From an uncultured Clostridia bacterium (lineage in GTDB: Bacteria > Bacillota > Clostridia > Christensenellales > Borkfalkiaceae), in NCBI GenBank assembly GCA_946627905.1, contig CAMOVY010000041.1, forward strand, positions 1-9,053: a DNA stretch of 9,053 nucleotides, written 5' to 3'. Under the pieces are notes generated by a model. The model saw nothing but the letters and a program-made list of their open reading frames with translations, made no database searches and was not told where the DNA came from. Positions 1 through 5,480 of this stretch are shown piece after piece. The position numbers and the translations under genes were made by a program. How positions within the stretch are numbered: the stretch's first letter is position 1; each line of letters starts with the position of its first letter.

Positions 1-66
1 TATTTTTTCCGCGTGGGATTCCCCGTAAATTTCTATACGGAGTTTTTTGCCGTTATATATTGACAT
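1..66 (-). CDS. aroC: Chorismate synthase, N-terminal fragment (runs off left edge)
   Basis: Only the first 22 codons are in the window; the gene continues past base 1. The visible protein begins MSIYNGKKLRIEIYGESHAE and has the family's N-terminal GESH signature, whose His (residue 18) is the conserved active-site His of chorismate synthases. The enzyme converts EPSP to chorismate with reduced FMN, the last step of the shikimate pathway. The residue after GESH is Ala where most family members have Gly. The ATG at 66-64 is chosen because a strong AGGGGG ribosome site (75-80) lies 8 nt upstream. The start overlaps the 3' end of aroA by 14 bp in another frame, so the two are probably translationally coupled. 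Identification rests on this short motif plus operon position directly after aroA. Confidence 0.88.
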   Translation of the reverse strand, partial: MSIYNGKKLRIEIYGESHAEKI

Positions 67-1291
67 CGGCTTTGCCCCCTAAAAGTTTTATATCTCCAAA
101 AAACGAAGGATACGATTTTGCGCAGTATTCCGCGCCGTCCACGGTTGAAACTCCGTTCGCCGAGCAAGCGATTACCGCCGCGCTCATTACCGTGCGGTGG
201 TCTTTGCCACCGTCAAAAGTGCCGCCTTTGGGCGTGCCGCCGTAAACGGTAAGCGCCGCGCCGTCGTATGTCGCGCGGATGCCGCACGTTTTAAGCGTGT
301 TTATAATTGCCGCTATCCTGTCGCTTTCCTTTATTTTAAGCCTGTTTATGCCCGTAAGCCGCGTTTTGCCTTTGCAAAAAGCCGCGACGGAACATATAAC
401 CTGCGCTATATCTGGGAAATTTTCGCAACAAATTTCTTCTATACCGCAAAGCGCGCCCTTTTCAACGGTGATTTTACCCTTTCCGACAGACACCTTTGCG
501 CCGAAATTTTGCAATATATCCAAAATAGCGCAGTCGGGCTGTAAAGACGGATATTTAAGATTATTTACCGTAGCCTTACCGCACAGCGCGCCTATCGCAA
601 GCGGGAAAGCCGCGCCCGACCAGTCGCCTTCTACCGATACTTTTTCGGGCGGGTTAAAACCGCCTTTGATTTTATAACCCGTCGCCGTCTCTGAAATTTC
701 CACGCCGAACTCTTCTAATACGCTTACGGTTATATCTATATAGCCCTTGCTTACCGTGTCGCCCGTAAATATTATTTCGCTATCTCCGCTTAAAGCGGAA
801 AGCGCGAACAGCAGTCCCGACGCGAACTGCGAACTTAAATTGCCGTTAAGATAATACTTTCCGCACGTAAGTTGTCCGCTGACAGTATGATTTAAAATCG
901 TCGCACCGTGTCCGTTTACCGCCGCGGCGATATCTTCCACGGGGCGGAACATAAGTTTACCTTTTCCCGTAAAGAGCGCATCAATCCCGAGTGCCGCCGC
1001 CACGGGCATTAAAAAACGCATAGTAGAACCGCTTTCCCCGCAATCTACCGTCGCTTGTTTTACGGGTTTTCTACCGTTTACTATAACGGTATCGCCGTTC
1101 TTTTCGATAATGCCGCCTAAACTTGTTATCGCGGCAACGGTAGCAAAAACGTCGTCCGAAAAACCGACGTTTTCTATAACGCACTTTTTACCCGCGAGAA
1201 ACGCCGCAATAATATATCTGTGCGCGTAGGATTTAGAAGGCGGTGCAAAAACTTCCCCGTCCGCTTTAAACGGACTTAAAACTACTTTCAT
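53..1291 (-). CDS. aroA: 3-phosphoshikimate 1-carboxyvinyltransferase (EPSP synthase)
   Basis: Transfers the enolpyruvyl group of PEP to shikimate-3-phosphate, giving EPSP, in the cytoplasm. The 412 residues form the usual two-domain alpha/beta protein at nearly the usual length (about 420-430). Visible motifs: PSKS with Lys20 and Arg25 near the N-terminus; ESGSTMR (86-92), equivalent to E. coli NAGTAMR; SSQ (153-155), which contacts shikimate phosphate; FPD with the likely catalytic Asp294; RLKIKESDR (317-325) with Glu322 and Arg325; DHR (364-366); and KSYPSFF (392-398). The Gly of the PEP/glyphosate loop (Gly88, E. coli Gly96) is kept, so it is not a CP4-like Ala variant at that position. 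The start overlaps aroB by 26 bp. A GGAAG ribosome site lies only 3 nt before the ATG, which is tight, so coupling to aroB translation is likely. No key residue appears to be missing. Confidence 0.97.
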   Translation of the reverse strand: MKVVLSPFKADGEVFAPPSKSYAHRYIIAAFLAGKKCVIENVGFSDDVFATVAAITSLGGIIEKNGDTVIVNGRKPVKQATVDCGESGSTMRFLMPVAAALGIDALFTGKGKLMFRPVEDIAAAVNGHGATILNHTVSGQLTCGKYYLNGNLSSQFASGLLFALSALSGDSEIIFTGDTVSKGYIDITVSVLEEFGVEISETATGYKIKGGFNPPEKVSVEGDWSGAAFPLAIGALCGKATVNNLKYPSLQPDCAILDILQNFGAKVSVGKGKITVEKGALCGIEEICCENFPDIAQVICSVAAFCKGKTRLTGINRLKIKESDRIAAIINTLKTCGIRATYDGAALTVYGGTPKGGTFDGGKDHRTVMSAAVIACSANGVSTVDGAEYCAKSYPSFFGDIKLLGGKADVNI

Positions 1292-2312
1292 AATCTTCCA
1301 TCATAGTTTTAAGGTCGGAAATTTTGATTTTTACTATCTCCGCCTTGCCTATATCTTTTACGGCGATAAAATTCACTCTGTCGCCGTACCGTTTTTTGTC
1401 CGCGGCTAATTGCCGCGCTATGCTTTCCGCAGAATAGCCGCAACTTAAATCGTGTTTTCCGCTTTTCAATAACGCGTACATATTTGAAACCGTTTCGTCC
1501 GAAAGCCCGTAAATACGCTTTGACACTTCCACCGCGTAAACCATACCTTTCGCAACGCACGCCCCGTGCGACAGTTTGTAGCCCGAAAGGCGTTCTATCG
1601 CGTGCCCTACGGTATGCCCCAAGTTAAGTAGCGCGCGGCAGCCGCTTTCTTTTTCGTCCTTTTCCACTATATCGCGCTTTATTTTAAGACACTTATAAAT
1701 AAGCGCGGCGTTTATATCGCCTATATCTTCTTTTCTTACCGTATCGGATAAAAACGCGTACTTTATCACTTCGCCCAGCCCGTTTTTAATCTCTTTAACG
1801 GGAAGGGTTTTCAAAAATCCCGTATTTATATACACGGCGGACGGCTGATAGAAAGTTCCGCAGAGATTTTTGCCCGCGTTAAGGTCAATCGCCGTTTTTC
1901 CGCCTACCGAAGAGTCCACCGCGGCAAGAAGGGTTGTCGGCACTTGAATAAGCGTTATTCCGCGCATATACGTAGAAGCCGCAAACCCCGCGATATCGCC
2001 GATAACCCCGCCGCCTAACGCGATAACGGTATCTTCTCGCGTAAAGCCATTTTCCGCAAGCGCGTTTATTATCTTTAAGTAATTAGCGGCGTTTTTACTT
2101 TTTTCCCCGTGCCGTATCACGATTTTTATTACCCGCTTGGCGGTAAAAAACCCGTCCAAAGCGCCGCCGTACAACGCGCTTACCTTATCGTCGGTAATTA
2201 TCGCTACGCTTGCGCCCGTAATTAGCGGCAAAACCCGTTCGGTAAACAGACTTAAATTCTCCGCTATCGTTATACCGTACGTTTTAGAAGCGCGTACTTT
2301 TAACTCATACAT
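1266..2312 (-). CDS. aroB: 3-dehydroquinate synthase
   Basis: Converts DAHP to 3-dehydroquinate, the second shikimate pathway step, using catalytic NAD and a divalent metal. The 348 residues are a normal full length. Visible: GEKSK (69-73); the NAD-binding stretch GGGVIGD (100-106) followed by GFAASTYMRG; PTTLLAAVDSSVGGKT (125-140); GKN at 147-149; and the three expected metal ligands Glu181 (GLGEVIK), His233 (LNLGHTVGHAIE, with His237 also present) and His249 (SHGACVAKGM). The ATG at 2312-2310 has an AGGGGAG ribosome site (2321-2327) at 8 nt spacing. The start overlaps the tyrA stop by 8 bp and the end overlaps aroA by 26 bp. It is an ordinary member of the family and lies in the middle of the aromatic operon. 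Confidence 0.97.
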   Translation of the reverse strand: MYELKVRASKTYGITIAENLSLFTERVLPLITGASVAIITDDKVSALYGGALDGFFTAKRVIKIVIRHGEKSKNAANYLKIINALAENGFTREDTVIALGGGVIGDIAGFAASTYMRGITLIQVPTTLLAAVDSSVGGKTAIDLNAGKNLCGTFYQPSAVYINTGFLKTLPVKEIKNGLGEVIKYAFLSDTVRKEDIGDINAALIYKCLKIKRDIVEKDEKESGCRALLNLGHTVGHAIERLSGYKLSHGACVAKGMVYAVEVSKRIYGLSDETVSNMYALLKSGKHDLSCGYSAESIARQLAADKKRYGDRVNFIAVKDIGKAEIVKIKISDLKTMMEDYESSFKSV

Positions 2313-3153
2313 TGTCGTTTCTCCCCTGTTCTATGCGGATTTTCCTATCGTTGCCCGCGGAAAACAAACGCGAAAGCGTTTCGTAATCTTCTTCCGCGAT
2401 AGCCTTGCGGTATTTATTGAGATTGCCTATAAACTCGTCGAGTTCGGAAATAGCGTTGTCGCGGTTAAGCGCAATAAGTTCCGTCCACAACGCGGGGTTC
2501 ATACGCGCAACTCTCGTTAAATCCCTGAAACTCCCCGCCGAATAACCCAAGCGGTTTTCCGCCTGATTATTCAGTATAAACGCGTTGGAAACTATATGGC
2601 AAAGTTGCGAAGTGTAGGCGATAACTTCATCGTGAAAGTCCGCGTCCGTTATCACCACGCGCGAAAAACCTACCGAAAGATAAAATTCCTTAACGGCGTC
2701 TACCGTGAATATATCCGCTTTTACGGGCACGAGTATCATAGACGCTTTTTCAAACAAAGTGATTGACGAGTGTTCTATGCCCGAATATTCCCTGCCCGCC
2801 ATAGGGTGCGCGCCGATAAAATTCAAGTCCGTAAACTTGTTTGACAGTTCGCGCATTGTTTTTACTATAACTCTTTTAACGCCGCAAAAATCCGAAACTG
2901 TAGCGCCGCGCTTTAACAGCGGTAAAAAGGGCGTTATCGCTTTTTCAAACTTACTCGGATTTACCGCGGCGACAAGTAAATCCACTTCCCCCGCGTTGTC
3001 TTTAGTCAAGGGTGCGGTAAACGCGTGCAGAAGTTCGCATTTTAGCATAACTTCGTCGCTTAAGTCGAACCCGTACACGGTATGTCCTTTTTTTACGAGC
3101 GCGCGCCCGAAAGAGCCGCCCATAAGCCCCATACCGACTATGCCGATTTTCAT
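2305..3153 (-). CDS. tyrA: Prephenate dehydrogenase (TyrA), short form without ACT domain
   Basis: Oxidatively decarboxylates prephenate to 4-hydroxyphenylpyruvate, the committed tyrosine-branch step, with NAD(P). Of its 282 residues, the N-terminal half is a Rossmann domain with GMGLMGGS (7-14) and an acidic Asp30 at the end of the second strand, which favours NAD over NADP. The catalytic half carries HPMAGREYSG (116-125; His116 is the conserved catalytic His), TSQLCH with His186, and SFRDLTRVA (208-216). It stops near residue 280, with no C-terminal ACT domain as in B. subtilis TyrA and no fused chorismate mutase. In the VTDxxSVK-type motif this protein reads VSDFCGVK (86-93), with Gly91 where many TyrA proteins have Ser. 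The start overlaps the DAHP synthase stop by 4 bp (ATGA) and has no strong ribosome site, so it probably depends on translational coupling. Confidence 0.94.
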   Translation of the reverse strand: MKIGIVGMGLMGGSFGRALVKKGHTVYGFDLSDEVMLKCELLHAFTAPLTKDNAGEVDLLVAAVNPSKFEKAITPFLPLLKRGATVSDFCGVKRVIVKTMRELSNKFTDLNFIGAHPMAGREYSGIEHSSITLFEKASMILVPVKADIFTVDAVKEFYLSVGFSRVVITDADFHDEVIAYTSQLCHIVSNAFILNNQAENRLGYSAGSFRDLTRVARMNPALWTELIALNRDNAISELDEFIGNLNKYRKAIAEEDYETLSRLFSAGNDRKIRIEQGRNDNV

Positions 3154-4166
3154 ACCGTTCTGTGCTTATTGACGAGGGGAAGCATAACGTCTATTTTTTC
3201 CACTATGTCCTTAAACTCTTCGGGGCGGATTGACTGCGCGCCGTCGCAAAGCGCGTGCATCGGGTCGTTATGAACTTCTATCATAAGTCCGTGCGCCCCC
3301 GCGCCGACAGCCGCCAGCGACAACGGCTTTACAAGCCTTGAAAGTCCCGAAGCGTGCGACGGGTCTACGACCACGGGCAAGTGCGTAAGTTCTTTAAGTA
3401 AAGGTATCGCCGATAAGTCGAGCGTGTTTCTCGTGTACGGTTCGAAAGTTCTTATGCCGCGCTCGCAAAGAATAATGTCTTTGCAACCTTCGCTCATAAT
3501 ATACTCGGCGCTCATAAGCCACTCTTCGACGGTGTTTGCAAGCCCGCGCTTTAACATAACGGGTTTATGTAGCCTGCCGACTTCTTTTAACAGTTCGAAG
3601 TTCTGCATATCGCGCGCGCCTATCTGTATTATATCCACGTCGCGGAACAAGTCTATGTGCCGTATGCTCATTATTTCCGTTATTATCGGCATACCCGTTT
3701 CCGCCTTGGCTTTAAGCAAAAGTTTTATGCCGTCTTCCCGAAGCCCCTGAAAGGAGTACGGCGAAGTTCTGGGCTTAAACGCGCCGCCGCGCAGCACCGA
3801 AGCGCCCGCCTTTTTAACTTCTTCGGCGACGAAAACGATTTGCTTTTCCGATTCCACGGAACACGGCCCTGCGATTATCTGAAAGTTATCTCCGCCGAAT
3901 TTCACTCCGCCGACGTCCACTATCGTGTCGTCGGGGTGGAATTTGCGGTTTACGCATTTATAGGGTTCTTGGATACGCTTTACGTCTTCGACAATATCAA
4001 GCGACCTTACCAAATCTATGTCGATTTTAGACGTGTCGCCCACAAGCCCCAAAACGGTGGAATTGCTGCCGACCGAAACGTCCGTATCAACGCCCTGACT
4101 TTTTACCCATCTGACAAGATTGTCAAACTGTTTTTTATCGCTGTTTTTCTTGATAACTATAATCAT
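3150..4166 (-). CDS. aroF: DAHP synthase (3-deoxy-7-phosphoheptulonate synthase), type I-beta with N-terminal regulatory domain
   Basis: Condenses PEP and erythrose-4-phosphate into DAHP, the entry step to all aromatic amino acids. The 338 residues match the Thermotoga maritima enzyme closely in layout: residues 1 to about 70 form the ferredoxin-like/ACT-like regulatory domain, and the rest is the TIM barrel. Barrel motifs are IAGPCSVES (98-106), RGGAFKPRTSPYSFQG (126-141), GARDMQNF (183-190), LKRG (205-208), VDPSHASG (267-274) and GLMIEVH (293-299). The metal ligands expected from the Thermotoga structure are present at Cys102, His271, Glu297 and Asp308. In that enzyme the N-terminal domain binds Tyr and Phe and inhibits activity; the same control here is inferred. 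An AAGAAGG ribosome site (4174-4180) sits 7 nt before the ATG. It is the first structural gene after a Phe/Tyr leader-peptide attenuator. The symbol aroF is by convention; aroG or aroA(G) is also used. Confidence 0.96.
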   Translation of the reverse strand: MIIVIKKNSDKKQFDNLVRWVKSQGVDTDVSVGSNSTVLGLVGDTSKIDIDLVRSLDIVEDVKRIQEPYKCVNRKFHPDDTIVDVGGVKFGGDNFQIIAGPCSVESEKQIVFVAEEVKKAGASVLRGGAFKPRTSPYSFQGLREDGIKLLLKAKAETGMPIITEIMSIRHIDLFRDVDIIQIGARDMQNFELLKEVGRLHKPVMLKRGLANTVEEWLMSAEYIMSEGCKDIILCERGIRTFEPYTRNTLDLSAIPLLKELTHLPVVVDPSHASGLSRLVKPLSLAAVGAGAHGLMIEVHNDPMHALCDGAQSIRPEEFKDIVEKIDVMLPLVNKHRTV

Positions 4167-4183
4167 AAACGCACCTTCTTTGT

Positions 4184-4217
4184 AAAAATAAAAACGACCG
4201 ATTTTAAATCGGTCATT
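4184..4217 (-). terminator. Intrinsic terminator (attenuator) ahead of DAHP synthase
   Basis: On the minus strand GACCGATT (4214-4207), a TAA loop and AATCGGTC (4203-4196) form a perfect 8-bp stem, extendable by a U-G and two A-U pairs at its base. It is followed directly by a U-rich run, TTTTTATTTTT (4194-4184). It lies between the promoter and the first structural gene and about 20 nt before the DAHP synthase start, so it can only be a regulated premature terminator. It should form when the leader peptide is fully translated (Phe and Tyr plentiful) or not translated at all. Confidence 0.87.
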
Positions 4218-4261
4218 AAAGTCTGAATTTATAAAAAATTTACAAGCAAAAAATAACCGAT
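4208..4261 (-). promoter_or_regulatory. Antiterminator of the aromatic operon attenuator
   Basis: In the leader RNA, ATCGGTTATT (4261-4252), starting 6 nt after the leader stop codon, pairs over 10 bp with AATGACCGAT (4217-4208). There is one U-G wobble (4255 with 4214), which would be an A-C mismatch if the plus strand were transcribed. The second arm includes most of the 5' arm of the terminator stem, so the two structures exclude each other. An alternative upstream pairing, GATATTA (4293-4287, in codons Gly10-Tyr12) with TAATATC (4265-4259), would sequester the antiterminator arm. This gives a trpL-like 1:2 / 2:3 / 3:4 logic. Confidence 0.75.
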
Positions 4262-4267
4262 ATTATA

Positions 4268-4321
4268 TCAACATGGTTTTTTAAAGTAATATCCGAAATA
4301 AAAGTAAAAACGGATTGCCAT
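4268..4321 (-). CDS. Phe/Tyr-rich attenuator leader peptide of the aromatic operon
   Basis: A 17-codon ORF encodes MAIRFYFYFGYYFKKPC and then TGA. Eight of its 17 residues are Phe (positions 5, 7, 9, 13) or Tyr (6, 8, 11, 12). The ATG at 4321-4319 has an AAGGAG ribosome site (4333-4328) at 6 nt spacing, and the ORF starts about 15 nt after the predicted transcription start. The composition and position resemble those of PheL and TrpL leader peptides: translation is the sensor and the peptide itself probably has no function. Shortage of charged tRNA-Phe or tRNA-Tyr should stall the ribosome between codons 5 and 13, leaving the antiterminator just beyond the stop codon free to form. The function is inferred from sequence; the ORF, ribosome site and codon run are directly visible. 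It is too short for ordinary gene finders. Confidence 0.85.
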   Translation of the reverse strand: MAIRFYFYFGYYFKKPC

Positions 4322-4340
4322 TTTTTGCTCCTTTTTACAC

Positions 4341-4370
4341 ATTATAGTAAATTTTACGGGGCTTTGTCAA
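4341..4370 (-). promoter_or_regulatory. Sigma-A promoter of the aromatic operon
   Basis: On the minus strand there is a perfect TTGACA -35 box (4370-4365), an 18-bp spacer and a perfect TATAAT -10 box (4346-4341). Transcription should begin near 4336-4334, directly before the AAGGAG ribosome site of the leader peptide, so the mRNA has almost no 5' untranslated sequence ahead of the leader gene. Two perfect hexamers imply a strong promoter, as expected when control is exerted after initiation by attenuation. Confidence 0.88.
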
Positions 4371-4399
4371 CTGATTTTTACAGCGCGGATACTAAAAAC

Positions 4400-4428
4400 T
4401 TGACTTTTTTTACGCCCGATATTATACT
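4400..4428 (+). promoter_or_regulatory. Sigma-A promoter of mscS-azlCD
   Basis: TTGACT (4400-4405), a 17-bp spacer and TATACT (4423-4428) form a near-consensus sigma-A promoter. Transcription is expected to start near 4435, about 43 nt before the mscS ATG. It diverges from the aromatic operon promoter. Confidence 0.8.
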
Positions 4429-4437
4429 GTTTTTAAA

Positions 4438-4447
4438 TACGCGCGTA
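4438..4447. promoter_or_regulatory. Possible operator: 10-bp palindrome at the mscS transcription start
   Basis: TACGCGCGTA is a perfect palindrome lying 9 nt after the -10 box and flanked by AT-rich inverted arms (TTTTTAAA on the left, TTTTTAAAA on the right after GG). Its GC-rich core stands out in AT-rich surroundings. The position at +3 to +12 would suit a repressor. No known regulator motif is recognised, and chance occurrence is possible. Confidence 0.3.
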
Positions 4448-4477
4448 GGTTTTTAAAATCCGCTGAAGGAGAAGAGT

Positions 4478-5464
4478 ATGGATTTTGCGGCTATCTGGCA
4501 AAGCATAAAAGAGTATTTTTCGGATAATTATATGTCGGTAATCACCTTTTTTGCAACGCTTATTATCGGTATGATTGTGATAAAAATCCTGTTGGTGATT
4601 TTTTCCGGAATTTTTACCCGCGCCAAAACCGAAAAAATAACGCAGAAATTTTTGCTTGCAATAATTAAATTTACGTTGTGGCTGATACTTATTCTCGTAC
4701 TTTTAAGCCTTATCGGCGTGGAAATAACGGGTATGCTTACCGCCGTTTCCGCAGTCGTGCTTGCAGTCGGTATGGCGCTCCAGTCGAATATATCGAACCT
4801 TGCAAACGGTATAGTCATCATTTCAATGAGAATGTTTAAAAAAGGCGACTATATCACCGTGGGCGACGCGGAAGGCTCTATCACCGAAATAAATTTTCTG
4901 TTTACAACCCTTACTACGCCCGACAATAAGAGAATAACCATACCAAACTCCACAATCGTCAACAGCGCGGTAGTCAATTTCGGCGCAAACCCCATACGCA
5001 GAGTAAACTTTACCTTTTCGGTAGCGTACGAGTCGGATGTGGAAAAGGTCAAATCCACCGTCATTGACGTTATGAAAAGCGACGGGCGGATTTATCTTGA
5101 CCCCGCGCCGTTCTGCCGCCTTAAAACGCTGAACAGTAGCAGTTTGGACTTTTTCGCAAACTGCTGGTGCGATTCCGCGGATTACTGGGAAGTATATTAT
5201 TACGTAATGGAGACTGCGTATAACGAATTTAAGAAAAACGGTATTTCCGTACCGTATACGCAACTCGAAGTGCGTTCGCGCACGGACGAAGTCGTTATGC
5301 CTTATAATTCCGCCCCGCTAAAAGAACGGGTGGAAAAAACGCGCAAAACGGAAAAATCGCATTTACGCGAAATGCTGGACGACATAAATAAAAAAATAGA
5401 CAAGACCAAAAGCAAAAGACGTGCGGCAAAGGCAAAAAAGCGGGATAAATCCGCCGAAGAATAA
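4478..5464 (+). CDS. mscS: Small-conductance mechanosensitive channel, MscS family
   Basis: A membrane tension-gated channel that releases solutes on hypo-osmotic shock. Its 328 residues contain three predicted membrane helices at about 20-45, 58-82 and 84-117. The third is the pore helix, with LAVGMALQSNISNLANGIVI (95-114), which lines up with the E. coli TM3 sequence around LAVGLALQGSLSNLAAG. Then come the beta domain (FKKGDYITVGDAEGSI, 120-135; TIPNSTIVNSAVVNF, 154-168) and the alpha/beta vestibule (VNFTFSVAYESDVEKVK, 176-192; GISVPYTQLEV, 255-265). The last 60 or so residues are a Lys/Arg/Glu-rich cytoplasmic tail longer than in E. coli MscS (286 residues); its role is unknown. An AAGGAG ribosome site (4466-4471) at 6 nt spacing supports the ATG. 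It is the first gene of the unit; azlC follows after 16 bp. MscS-type channels can also be solute efflux routes, as known for Corynebacterium MscCG. Confidence 0.93.
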   Translation: MDFAAIWQSIKEYFSDNYMSVITFFATLIIGMIVIKILLVIFSGIFTRAKTEKITQKFLLAIIKFTLWLILILVLLSLIGVEITGMLTAVSAVVLAVGMALQSNISNLANGIVIISMRMFKKGDYITVGDAEGSITEINFLFTTLTTPDNKRITIPNSTIVNSAVVNFGANPIRRVNFTFSVAYESDVEKVKSTVIDVMKSDGRIYLDPAPFCRLKTLNSSSLDFFANCWCDSADYWEVYYYVMETAYNEFKKNGISVPYTQLEVRSRTDEVVMPYNSAPLKERVEKTRKTEKSHLREMLDDINKKIDKTKSKRRAAKAKKRDKSAEE

Positions 5465-5480
5465 AAATCATCTCCAAAAT

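Larger units (their letters stand above)
4167..4477. other. Divergent intergenic control region between the aro operon and mscS
   Basis: These 311 bases contain no long ORF but are densely used. Reading leftward they hold a sigma-A promoter, a 17-codon Phe/Tyr leader peptide gene, an antiterminator/terminator pair and the DAHP synthase ribosome site. Reading rightward they hold a second sigma-A promoter, a 10-bp palindrome at the predicted transcription start and the mscS ribosome site. The two -35 boxes are 29 bp apart, so the polymerases could interfere with each other or share a regulator. The T-box consensus expected in many Firmicute aromatic operons is not seen. Confidence 0.9.

Noticed and set aside
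53..4166. Long plus-strand ORFs of 60-190 codons opposite the aromatic genes (for example 3657-4226 and 2705-3172)
   Set aside because: They lie antisense to well-supported genes, have no ribosome sites in sensible positions and give low-complexity translations that match no family, so they are shadows of the real frames.
4167..4340. A T-box riboswitch upstream of DAHP synthase
   Set aside because: T-boxes are expected in Firmicute aromatic operons, but the leader is too short (about 150 nt) and lacks the conserved T-box sequence (AGGGTGGNACCGCG-like). The leader-peptide reading explains the terminator better.
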